A stretch of 64,000 nt of DNA. It comes from Portulaca oleracea (lineage: Eukaryota > Streptophyta > Magnoliopsida > Caryophyllales > Portulacaceae). The position numbers and the translations under genes were made by a program. Location: contig CM055870.1 of the NCBI GenBank assembly GCA_029582165.1, forward strand, positions 42,267,513 through 42,331,512, written 5' to 3'. The notes beneath the pieces were generated by a model that saw only the letters and a program-made list of their open reading frames with translations, was not told the DNA's origin and ran no database searches. This document shows, in pieces, positions 54,679 to 64,000 of the stretch (position 1 is the stretch's first letter; the number at the start of each line of letters is the position of its first letter).

Positions 54679-55770
54679 ATGGCTGGAGCTAGGAGAACAC
54701 CTCATGAGATAGCGGAACAAGTTTTGAAAGACAAAGAAGATTTGGAGAGAAAAATGAAGCTCATAAGTGATCAGTTGCAATATTATATGCAGTTGCATAG
54801 AACTAAGCTCAATAGAGAGACTGATGAAGAGTATGAAGAAGAAGAAGAGGAGAATCCAGTTAGTGGATCAAGAAGAGGAGGTCGAGGTCCTAGGCATTAC
54901 TACAGGAGGAGGAGATATACTAGAAGGTCACTTAGGAATAGTGAAGCTAAGGCTAAGAGTGAGAGTGACAGGGAAGAAGGGAGAAGAGAGAGGATAATAG
55001 AGAAGTTGGATTTCAAGATAGATATCCCTGAGTATGCAGGAGAGTTAGTCCTGATGTGTTTCTTGATTGGTTGCAATCTGTTGAGAGAGTGTTTGATTTA
55101 AAGGAGGTATCTGAAGAGAATAAAGTGAAGTTAGTTGCTTTGAAATTAAAGAAATATGCTTCTACTTGGTGGACTAATCTGCAAAGGAGGAGAATGGAGA
55201 TAAGTGAAAATAGGGTCAATACTTGGGTTGAGATGAGACGGAAGCTGAAAGAGAAGTTCCTTCCTGATAATTACATGAAGGAAAATTACTCGAAGCTGCA
55301 ACATTTGATCCAGGGGAGCATATCTGTAGAAGAGTATACTAAAGAGTTTGAGCATCTTATATGGAAGTGCAACATGCAAGAGAATGAAGTGCAGACCTAT
55401 GTCAAGTATCTTGCAGGATTGAATGATAACATCAAAAATATTGTTGAGTTACAGGTGTATGATTCACTTGATGAGCTGAGTTCTCTAGCTCACAAAGTGG
55501 AACAACAGAAGAAAGCTCGAGGGAAGGAGTTTAGCAGCAAGTATCAAGCCAAAACCTTCACCCAAGCCAAGCCTACTTCATACAACAGACGCTACAATAC
55601 CCCAAAAAGAACTATCCACCCCACAACACTCTCAAACCTGATATCCAACTCAAAGACCACCCCAAAACCAACCCCAAAATGCCCCACAAAGAACCCCATC
55701 CCCTGCCAGCAGAGCATTTCCTGAAAGGAGGTGCTTTAGATGTCAAGGTCTTGGACATATAACATCTGAA
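54679..55770 (+). pseudogene. Chromovirus Gag with CCHC zinc knuckle
   Basis: ATG at 54679; an acidic/Arg-rich N-terminus (EEEEEE, then RRGGRGPRHYYRRRRYTRRS). A frameshift near 55047 leads into the gag core: FLDWLQSVERVFDL, YASTWWTNLQ, LKEKFLPDNYMKENYSKL and SVEEYTKEFEHL, canonical Ty3/gypsy capsid phrases. After a second frameshift near 55725 follows the knuckle CFRCQGLGHITSEC (CX2CX4HX4C, about 55729-55770). Confidence 0.88.
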
Positions 55771-56564
55771 TGTCTAAACAAAAGAGTGGTTACCTTGGCT
55801 GAGTTTCAAGCAACACTTTTGCTTGACCTTGAGCCTACAAGAGAGGACGACCAGTATGAAGAACCCCAAGGAGACCCTATGTATGATGAGGAGGAAGTGG
55901 AAGCAGTGTCTGATGAAGGGGAAATGCTAGTGATCAGGAGGATTTTGAGTAGTTCAGCAGTTGAAGCAGGTGCACAGTTGGAGGAAGTGGAAGCAGTGTC
56001 TGATGAAGTGGAAGCAGAGCAACGGGAGAATATTTTCCACACCAGGTGCACAGTTGGAGGGAAAATTTGCTCTTTGATCATTGATGGTGGAAGTGGCACT
56101 AATGCAGCCTCAGAAACTATGGTACATAAACTCAAATTGGCCACCAATCTCCACCCAGCACCATACACCATCCAGTGGTTGAGTCAAAGCAAAGGTATTA
56201 TGATATCTTCTCGATGCCTTGTGAATTTTTCTATTGGTCCAACTTATAAAGATGAATTGTGGTGTGATGTTATCCCAATGGATGCTTGTCACTTATTGTT
56301 GGTAAGACCATGGATGTATGATAGGTCAGTCAATCATAATGGGAGAGCGAACACATTCCATTTGTCTGAACAACAAAAATATTATTCTCACACCCCTTAG
56401 ACGACCATCCCAACTGACAAAAAGAACCAAGAACCTTATTGTTGAACCATCCCTTGATATAATTCTGCCAGCTGAACAACATGAGTTTACTGAACAGAAA
56501 GAGCTCCTTTTGCTTGACATTGAGGATGAACCAGCCTCACAAAATGACCATCTCTTATTCCAGC
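55771..56564 (+). pseudogene. Chromovirus aspartic protease and start of pol
   Basis: In frame with the zinc knuckle. An acidic linker with a duplicated EEVEAVSDE phrase, then RCTVGGKICSLIIDGGSGTN, where D-G-G is the retropepsin active site of this clade, and DACHLLLVRPW as the second box. A stop at 56398-56400 and a shift in frame precede a continuation to the LTR insertion point. RT is missing. Confidence 0.82.
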
Positions 56565-58113
56565 TGTTCGGTTGTGGTAATTAGGGGTTTCCTAAGTAAG
56601 GGTTGTCGTACCTCAGGGATGGTGTGTTAGGTTTTTAGAAAATTGGTTTGGAAGGGTTTTCAATATGCAGGAAGTAGTAAATAATTAAACTAAACTAATT
56701 ATGAATTGTAAAACAAGAACAAGAAACTAACAAGAAATCAAAAGCATAATCAAGAAAGCAATTAAAAACACTCAGGAACGAAGAATGTGAAAATTGAATT
56801 TAATAGTGAATTTAAGGAAACAAAATTATACCTAGAATGCATGATGCTAATCTTCAATCTTGAAATCTTGAATCTTTCATCACGAATCTTCTCCCGAACA
56901 AACAAGAAAAAACATGATTTGGATTACTAAGACTGCTCGAATCCTTACCTGAAGGGAGAATTCAAGGAACCTTAATCCTCCTCTTCACTAAAAATTGGAT
57001 TTTTCTGGAACTAATACTAATGAATTTGAAAGTCAAAAGACAAGAATTGAAAGAAAACAAGAACTTAAAGAAAAGAATTGCATTAATCTAAAAAGGTTGA
57101 ATTACAATTGAAAGCTGGGGAAAACTCAAGAAAACTCCATTCTAAAACCTAGGTGAAACTAAAGCTAAGTAAAACTAATGAATCATCATACTAATGATAA
57201 TTGTTTAATGTATATATAACAAAGTAATAGGAAAGGGAAATAAATTAGACTAAAACCCCTAGCATTCGCACAGTCCGCACCGGCCACCACGGCCCAGTCC
57301 AGTGTACCTCGGACCGTGGCCCTTCCCACGGCCAGGCCGTGATATATGTTGCCTTAGTTTCCCCTTTTCTCTTGTTTTCTTTGCTTTCTTGTTGTGCTGG
57401 GCGGATGGATGACTGAACCGCATGAAATCAATGGCCTCACTTCTTCATGATTGGGCCGAGTCAAATGAAGGAGCATGATAACCTTTAATTTCCTCCACTT
57501 CCTTCTCTTCTCATTGGACGAATGAAGCATGGCCCAAAAGCACTTATTTTTCCTCCCTTTTCTTCTTCATGATTGAACCGACTGATTGTGTTTTAACGGC
57601 CCACTTCTCTCTTTTGATTGGACCAAATTAAGGATACCCCAAATCAATTAATTACCTAACCTTTCTTCTTCTTGTTTGATTAGGCCATTGAAATTAAACT
57701 AACGACCCATTTCTCCTTTTGGTAATTGGGCCGAGAGAAATGTTGAATGAATGAATTGATGGACCAAACCAAATTGTTGCTGCTGCTGTTTTACTCGCGC
57801 AAAACACGACCTAGCTAGGACCGTGGCAACCACCACGGTCAGACCGTGGTGTGCACTGCCAGGTCGCTCCTTGCTCCTTGCTCCTTTCCGTCCCAAAATT
57901 GCACTATGGTTTAGGTTTGACATGTAGAGGCCCATGGTGTCTTTACTCTTGCCTGAGTTGGTATGTTTTCTTCTCTTTTGTCTCCCTTTCCATTCTAACT
58001 CTTGATATTCTTATAAAAACACAAAATTATCAAAACTAATTCATAAATAGAGGACAAAAGCAAGAAAAATCCCTTATAAAAGGTATCAATTTGGCTCGAA
58101 TTGAGACCAAACA
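56565..58113 (-). repeat. 3' LTR of Athila-like element 3
   Basis: 1549 bp. The minus-strand start TGTTTGGTCTC follows GTGTGGGAGTGT; the end ACAACCGAACA is at 56565. It shares the ATCCCTGAGGTACGACAACC type inner end with LTR A. TATATATA at 57211-57218. Words: CACGGCCAGGCCGTG at 57327-57341 and a 21-bp perfect palindrome at 57831-57851 (arms CACCACGGTC around A). Confidence 0.85.
57211..57851 (-). promoter_or_regulatory. LTR-3 promoter: two palindrome clusters and TATA box
   Basis: GGACC- or GGCCAGG-centred words with centres at about 57292, 57313 and 57334, and at 57820 and 57841: spacing about 21, 21 and 21 bp. TATATATA (57211-57218) is about 75 bp below the nearest centre on the minus strand. 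Confidence 0.6.
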
Positions 58114-60345
58114 ACACTCCCACACAAGGGTTTGCTCGCCCCGAGCAAACTAAAACAAAGAAAGAAAATCAACTAAACTCTCCGAACTCACTTTTGTAGG
58201 AATCACGGTTGCATTTAGCATATGCAACAAACCCTTTAAACCCCTTGGCAGCCCAAGTGGACGAGGAAGGTTTCATGAGGGTTTATAGCAACTATACCCA
58301 CAAAAGCCAAAGAAAAAGAAAAGATAAAGTAGACTCAGATTAAAAAGGAAAAGACTCAAGAAAGAAAAAGGAAAAAGAAGAAATAAAATAAATAAAAAGG
58401 ATTAGCATTAGGGTTACAAATACAACGAAACACCCCCTCAAGCTAACCAATCAAAGACATCAATCCATCAAGCAAACACCAAGATCAATATGGAAGAGAA
58501 CAAAATCAATGTACAATAGATAGAATGAAGTTTTAGAAATCAAGTAGAGAGAACAAGTGGTTTAGATGCGAAAAATTGGCAACAAACTTAAGATGAATGC
58601 AAATATGCGCGGTTGGTTATGGACGTAGGCCAGTCAAAAGAGCAAACCTCACTTTAGGATAAAAATTGAACGCTCAAACACTCAAATTTGAATGTGTATA
58701 TGGGTTTTTCTCATACTCAGACCAAAAGAAACAACCTACCATAGGCTTGGTAAGAATCTCGCTCTCCACTGTTAGTATGCAAATACACAAGTGACAATCA
58801 AGAGGACGTTTTAGGGTTGTAATGAGGCTTAGGTTAGGGGAAAGGAGTGGTAATATTTGGGTATGAGGAGTTAAAGAGCCATGCTTGGATTGATTTTCAA
58901 TAAAAAAATTGCTCTCAATCTCACCTTCTTGCTTAATTATGCAAGGAACTCACTCTCCTTGATCAATATCGAACATCTCAACTAGCTTTACAACCAGGTC
59001 AAAGATTTTCAGAACTTTCAAATAAATCTCCCTAATCACCCCTTTTCTTTTGAGCTTTTTTTTCATTTTTTTTTTCATTTTATTCTATTTTTCTACTTCT
59101 CTTTTTTTTTTGTGGGTGATCAAGGGAGAAGAAAAACACAAAATATAGCTTTGACCTCAATATATGTTAAAATAACTTCATAACCAATTGGCTAACTCAT
59201 AATAATTGGGAAATATAATGTGTCCCAATTAAATTAAAAATCAAAACTATACCCCATTAACTCAATTCCTATTCACAGCAACACCGAACCAATTTTCCCT
59301 CACGAAATAATGAATTCTCACATATCCAAGCAAGGCAAAGGGTAGGAATTAATAAAGGTCATGGCATGTATTGTCAGGGTTTCATCACAAAAAGAAAGGT
59401 AATCAAAGGCTAGGCGGGGCTAAAGAACGGTAATAATATTATTAGGGAGGCTGTTTGACTATGTAGTTCAATTAATATAGAAAAAGGATTCCTCAATCAT
59501 ATTGTGACAATATGCAATGCAAAGATGCAGTCTCAAGCAAGATGCAAAACAAGTTCTATAGGTGCAACTAGTGGTGGAGTCACTCAGGAAATAAAAGAAT
59601 TGATAAAAGTGATCAATTCATACTTTTAGGCTATGTGGACTCAGGGGATAGGGCTCCTTCAACTAAACCTAGCCCAAAGATTTGCGGTATGCATATTTAC
59701 ACTTACTAAGATACTCAAAGCAGTTAAACACACCATTCATTACTTGACTCAAAATCAGAAGATTTGCAAATTCAGTTTCAAAAACTTTTGAGTTCTCAAC
59801 CAAACTTTTCAAGGTGAAGCAAGACAAACTGAAAGTCTAATCGGTTTACAAATCATCACTGAAAGTGTTCCGGACAGACTAAACCTAAAAATTTTAAAAA
59901 TTTTGCCAAAAACTAGTAAGGCACTTTGCCACCCCACTCCCACACAAAAACTCTACAATGTCCTCATTGTGAATAAGGCGACACCACACTAAAGAAAAAA
60001 ACAAACAAAAAAAAGGAAAAGAAACTCAAGCCGGAATGCATGCCTCCCCCACTCCCACACAAAAAGGCTAACAATGTCCTCATTGTAATCATAAATAGAG
60101 ATAAGCAAGCACACAAAGGGAAAGAAAAATAAACACACCAAAAGAAAATAAAATAAAAGAGGAAAAAGAAGGTCAACTCACTAACTGAAATAAGAAGACA
60201 AGGAAAGATATTACGTGGATGGTTTCTTGCCAAAAGTTTCAATCCTTCTCTCTTGACAAAGCAAAGTTAGGAGAAGCACTCAAGAAAAATCAAGAAAAGA
60301 AGGGTCAGATATACAATATATACAAGAATCTCAACTTACCTTCCT
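58114..60345 (-). other. 3' UTR of Athila-like element 3, with hairpin row and duplicated ACAATGAGGACATTGT motif
   Basis: No supportable ORF. The inverted repeat ACAATGTCCTCATTGT occurs at 59953-59968 and 60071-60086, each with a CCCCACTCCCACAC tract (minus GTGTGGGAGTGGGG) nearby. Hairpins at 58130-58150 (GTTTGCTCG/CGAGCAAAC), 58208-58228 (GTTGCAT/ATGCAAC) and 58244-58257 (CTTGG/CCAAG). Confidence 0.7.
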
Positions 60346-61521
60346 TCAAATACTAGGTGGGTCGTGGAATGTGACACATTCCATGTCACCAGTATCAGGA
60401 AACTCTAAGAAGGGCTTCAACCTGTGCCCATTCACTTTCCACACAGAATTGTTAGATGGGTCCTTGATCTCAACCACTCCTGAAGGATATACCTGAGTCA
60501 CAATAAAGGGTCTAGTCCACCTAGATCTCAACTTTCCAGCAAACAAGTGTAATCGGGAATCATAAAGGAGTACCTTTTGTCCCGGGAAGAAGGTCTTTCT
60601 ATGAATGATCTTATCGTGTAACATTTTAGACCTCTCCTTACTCAATCGCCCATTTTCATAGGCTTCTCTCCTTAACTCCTCAAGCTCACAAAGTGTAAGT
60701 CTCCTCACCTCACCAGCTGCTGACAAATCAAGGTTAAGAGTTTTTAAAGCCCACCAGGCTCTATGTTCAAGTTCAACCGGTAAGTGACAGGGCTTCCCAA
60801 AAACAGTTCTATAGGGTGACATCCCAATGGGGGTTTTATAGGTCGTTCGGTAGGCCCACAAGGCATCAATAAGCTTAACAGACCAGTCCTTCCTATTCCT
60901 AGACACAGTTTTCTCTAAGATCTGTTTAATTTGCCTATTGGAGACTTCTGCTTGACCATTAGACTGTGGATGGTAAGCAGTGGTGAGCCTATGTTGAACT
61001 GAGTACCTCTTCAGTAAGGCCTCAAAGGATCTATTGTTGAAGTGGGTTCCCTGATCACTAATAATGGCTCTAGGCATTCCAAATCTAGAAAAAATGTATT
61101 CGCTCAGGAACTTGGTCACTACCTGAGCATCGTTTTTCCTAGTAGGGATAGCCTCTGCCCACTTAGACACATAATCAACAGCTAGGAGAATATATTCATT
61201 CCCAAAAGAATTAGGGAATGGTCCCATGAAATCAATACCCCACACATCAAACACATCAACAAAAATCTCAGGTTGTAAGGGCATCATATCTCTCCCAGTA
61301 ATCTTTCCCAAACTTTGGCACCTAGGGCACCTTTGGGTATAGCCATGAGCATCTCTAAAGATAGTGGGCCAGTAAAACCCACTCTGTAAGACTTTGTAAG
61401 CTGTTTTCTTTCCACTATAATATCTCCCACAACATTGGTCATGGCAAAAAGAGAGGACATCCATGATGGACTCATCAGGAACACATCTCCTAAGTATCTG
61501 GGCAGGGCAATATTTAAACAA
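60346..61521 (-). CDS. Athila-like integrase (391 codons), intact catalytic triad
   Basis: Integrates retroelement cDNA into chromosomes. The N-terminus holds the zinc-binding domain remnant ([13 protein letters not shown], then CPRCQ; the second His pair is altered to YY). Catalytic core: D97 in [12 protein letters not shown]156 in [10 protein letters not shown]192 in SNGQAEVSN, with 35 residues between the last two as in DD35E enzymes. Further [14 protein letters not shown] and a C-terminal GPF-like part ([15 protein letters not shown]). It ends FHDPPSI. It follows RNase H after a stop and a one-base frameshift near 61545, so in this copy it could not be made as part of Pol. Confidence 0.92.
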   Translation of the reverse strand: MFKYCPAQILRRCVPDESIMDVLSFCHDQCCGRYYSGKKTAYKVLQSGFYWPTIFRDAHGYTQRCPRCQSLGKITGRDMMPLQPEIFVDVFDVWGIDFMGPFPNSFGNEYILLAVDYVSKWAEAIPTRKNDAQVVTKFLSEYIFSRFGMPRAIISDQGTHFNNRSFEALLKRYSVQHRLTTAYHPQSNGQAEVSNRQIKQILEKTVSRNRKDWSVKLIDALWAYRTTYKTPIGMSPYRTVFGKPCHLPVELEHRAWWALKTLNLDLSAAGEVRRLTLCELEELRREAYENGRLSKERSKMLHDKIIHRKTFFPGQKVLLYDSRLHLFAGKLRSRWTRPFIVTQVYPSGVVEIKDPSNNSVWKVNGHRLKPFLEFPDTGDMECVTFHDPPSI

Positions 61522-61634
61522 ATAAGGGTCATCCCATATAAATTCTTCACAATGTGAAGAAATCTATCCCTGTTATTTTTATTCCAATCACTAGGCATCT
61601 CTCCAGTTACTTTAAAGTTCACAATATCAGCAAA

Positions 61635-62984
61635 CTAAGGTTCCACTCCCACACTAAAGAGTTGCTCATCAGGAAAATGAGCAGCAATAGGGGTGGTATT
61701 CACAGTATCAAGCACAATCCTAGATAAGTGGTCAGCTACAGGATTCTCAGCTCCTTTCCTGTCTTTAATCTCACAATCAAATTCTTGCAATAACAACACC
61801 CACCTAACTAGCCTAGGTTTGGAATCTTTCTTTTCCATTAAATACCTAATAGTTGAATCGTCAGTATAAACTATGACTTTAGCACCAAGCAAGTAAGGTC
61901 TAAATTTCTCAAAGGCATAAACAACAGCTAGAAATTCTTTTTCAGTCACAGTGTAATTTAATTGAGCATCATTCAAGTTGTGGCTAGCATAATGAATAAC
62001 AACAGGTTTCTTATCAATTCTCTGTCCTAGCACAACACCTACAGCATAATCAGATGCATCACACATAATCTCAAAAGGTTCTCCCCAGATGGGAGGTTTG
62101 AGAACAGGAGGGGAAATAAGGGCATCTTTAAGTTGATTAAAGGCCCTCATACAATCATCAGAAAAAGGAAAAGGTACCTCCTTAGCTAACAATGAAGACA
62201 AAGACATAGGAATTTTACTGAAGTCTTTTATGAATCGCCGGTAAAAATCGGTGTGTCCTAATAATGAACGGACTTCCTTAACAGAAGTTGGAGGGGATAA
62301 ATTCTTAACTAAGTCAATTTTGGCCTTATATACCTCAATCCCATCCTTAGAAATCACATGCCCCAAGACAATCCCCTTTTTAACCATAAAGTGACACTTT
62401 TCCCAGTTTAGTGTCAAATTCTTTTCCTGACATCGACTCAGCACACGATTCAGGTTAGCTAGGCAAGCATCAAAAGAGGTACCAAACACTGGAAAATCAT
62501 CCATAAAAATTTCCACACATTCCTCCACTAAGTCAGAAAATATTGAAATCATACACCTCTAGAAGGTTGCAGGGGCATTACACAAACTAAAAGGTATCCT
62601 TTGAAAAGCAAAGGTGCCAAAAGAACAAGTGAATGTGGTTTTTTCCTTGTCACAAGGGGCAATAGAGACTTGGGTATAACCAGAATAACCATCTAGAAAA
62701 CAGTAATAATCATGCCCTGCAAGTTTTTCAAGCATTTGATCCATGAAAGGGAGTGGAAAGTGGTCCTTCCTTGTGGCTTTGTTTAGTTTTCTATAATCAA
62801 TGCAGACTCGCCAACCAGAAGGGACACGATTAGGAACTAACTCTCCCTGTTCATTCTCAACTACAGTTAAACCCGCCTTCTTAGGGACTACATGGATTGG
62901 ACTCACCAACTTGCTATCAGAGATTGGGTAGATAATATCATGGTCTAGCGACTTAAGGATCTCTTTCTTAACTACCTCCTTCAT
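61635..62984 (-). pseudogene. Athila-like reverse transcriptase and RNase H, one internal stop
   Basis: Two open frames in register, split by a single TAG at 62559-62561 where related RTs have a Gln codon (CAG). RT: YPISDSKLVSPIHVVPKK, WRVCIDYRKLNKATRKDHFP, catalytic MDD in [11 protein letters not shown]. RNase H begins at [13 protein letters not shown] (first Asp), with [16 protein letters not shown] (Glu) and [13 protein letters not shown] (Asp), and ends PVADHLSRI. Stop at 61635. Nearly complete coding capacity. Confidence 0.93.
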
Positions 62985-63215
62985 CTGTGGGTTTAATCTC
63001 CTAAGGGGGTCTCTATGGGCAGCATTTTCATCTCCTAGGAAGATTTGATGCTGAATAATGGAAGGGCTAATCCCCTTAATGTCACCTAATGTCCACCCTA
63101 AGGCTCCCTTGTTCTTTCTAAGAACTTCAATTACTTGGTTTTCCTGGTCCCTACCTAAGTTAGAAGCAATGATTACTAGGTAGGTCTCACTTGGGCCAAG
63201 AAAAGCATATTTCAG
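62985..63215 (-). pseudogene. Linker between protease and RT
   Basis: Minus-strand sequence between the protease frame and RT reads in part as the usual RT-approach region with FSWPK-like and NHCF-like words; a stop at 63216-63218 and a later frame change interrupt it. Confidence 0.5.
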
Positions 63216-63857
63216 CTAAGAAGGGAGGGGTTTCATCTCAAGTGTCGTGGATGGAGGTGGTTCAGGCTTAACTATCTCATGTGTGGTTTGAGATGCAAAT
63301 AAAGATTCATACAACACATCACCGTCAAACACATCAGAATCACACAAAGAATTCAAATCATCAGGATTAATTCCTAGTGCAGTCAACTCATCAGCAAAAG
63401 ACACATCAACACAGTCAGGTTGCTCACTACCAACAAAATCACTCACCCAATTAAGGGTACTCTGCTCAAGCTCATCAAAACCTAAGGGTGACTTTTGCAG
63501 GTTAAAAATATTCAATTCCATGGTCAAATTTCCAAAAGTCAATTTCATCCTACCATCCTTACAGTTAATCCAGGCATTAGAAGTAGCAAGGAAAGGGCAG
63601 CCTAGAATAACATGAATCTCATCTCTAGTACTCTGAATTCTGGCAGTTTCTAGTACTACAAAATCAACAGGAAACACAAACTCCCCAACCTTAATCAGAA
63701 CATCCTCCACTACCCCCTTAGGTACTCTACTGGACCTGTTAGCCAATTGCAATACCATCCTAGTAGGCTTTAGTTCACCTAATCCCAGCATCTCATACAC
63801 ATGTAAAGGCAGCAGATTCACACTAGCTCCTAGGTTAAGCAATTCCCTTTCTATCAA
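63216..63857 (-). pseudogene. Athila-like aspartic protease, active-site Asp replaced
   Basis: Contains LLNLGASVNLLPLHVYEMLG, where the first residue of the D-L-G-A triad is Asn (AAC at about 63836), then VEDVLIKVGEFVFPVDFVVL and VILGCPFLATSNAWINC, the canonical remainder of the retropepsin. The Asp-to-Asn change removes the catalytic residue. The acidic C-terminal tail ends EMKPLPS at a stop. Confidence 0.9.
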
Positions 63858-64000
63858 ACTATCACCTATGGTAATAGAGATAGTGGGGCATCCAAGGTCA
63901 TTGTATTTTAATAGGCATTTGGTTCGACAGAATAGAACTCACATTCGAGGCTAAGAAAGCCTTCTTAGGTACTTGGGTGGCCCTCTTAGTGGTACAAAGC
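63858..64000 (-). pseudogene. Athila-like Gag-Pol upstream of the protease
   Basis: Minus-strand frame reads TKRATQVPKKAFLASNVSSI, then a one-base frame change near 63910 into YNDLGCPTIS, the usual lead-in to the protease. Runs off the window. Confidence 0.6.

Larger units (their letters stand above)
53800..56564 (+). mobile_element. Reina/CRM-like chromovirus, 5' half
   Basis: LTR-like region, PBS, Gag with zinc knuckle and protease in order, cut at 56564 by the minus-strand Athila LTR. RT and integrase are not in the window. Confidence 0.7.
56565..64000 (-). mobile_element. Athila-like LTR retrotransposon 3, 3' part
   Basis: On the minus strand: protease, RT, RNase H, integrase, 2.2-kb 3' UTR, hairpin row, purine tract and 3' LTR. 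It enters the window in the protease region and inserts into the chromovirus at 56564. Its integrase is intact, while RT and protease carry single inactivating changes, making it the least damaged pol of the window. Confidence 0.9.

Noticed and set aside
1..64000. tRNA, rRNA or Helitron features
   Set aside because: No cloverleaf-like or rRNA-like sequence noticed, and no TC...CTRR ends with a 3' hairpin that I could support.

Overview
This window is nuclear DNA from a flowering plant, most likely a eudicot, though I cannot name the species. The reasons are a five-exon phospholipase D gene with plant introns, a plant-type PRA1 gene, and a dense nest of plant LTR retrotransposons (Athila-like, Tat/Ogre-like, chromovirus and copia types), LINEs, MITEs and a TRIM. 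There is no bacterial, viral or organellar layout, no tRNA, rRNA or CRISPR array, and only two clear host genes.

Left third (1-32.2 kb) is a multi-level nest. Positions 1-5212 are the 3' part of a plus-strand Athila-like element that carries gag but no pol, and whose 3' end was tandemly duplicated. It abuts a second Athila-like element (5213-7636 plus 16363 to about 18.72 kb). That element is split by a complete but decayed minus-strand copia element (7637-16362) with matching 5-bp target duplications. The second Athila element abuts a truncated minus-strand Tat/Ogre element (about 18.72-24.88 kb: gag, protease, PBS, 5' LTR). That in turn abuts the RT-RNaseH-integrase half of a plus-strand chromovirus and its LTR (24.88-29.3 kb). 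A gag remnant and another Athila-type LTR, itself hit by a LINE, follow up to 32.2 kb.

Middle (32.2-53.2 kb) is gene-bearing. It holds a Mutator-like MITE, a frameshifted LINE ORF1-like RRM reading frame, and the minus-strand phospholipase D epsilon-type gene (34389-40694, 761 codons reconstructed from consistent splice sites). The PLD introns are loaded with MITEs, one of them about 15 nt from a splice donor. Then come a degenerate minisatellite, a 2-kb inverted-repeat element, a 715-bp TRIM with PBS and PPT, an 87-bp CACTA-like miniature, a truncated LINE, a small inverted-repeat element, and an intronless PRA1-F-type gene (52329-52940).

Right part (53.2-64 kb): an unrecognised acidic reading frame, then the 5' half of a Reina/CRM-like chromovirus (LTR, PBS, gag, protease). 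It is cut at 56564 by a minus-strand Athila-like element (LTR 56565-58113, long 3' UTR, integrase with an intact DDE triad, broken RT and protease) that runs off the window.

The most interesting signals are architectural. (1) Several unrelated LTRs each carry, just upstream of their TATA box, clusters of a family-specific, mostly palindromic GC-rich word. Neighbouring words are spaced 20-22 bp, about two helical turns, although the words differ between families. (2) The 3' UTRs of the Athila-like elements carry a row of hairpins just before the polypurine tract. In two of them the stem bases change compensatorily between copies, which points to a selected RNA structure.
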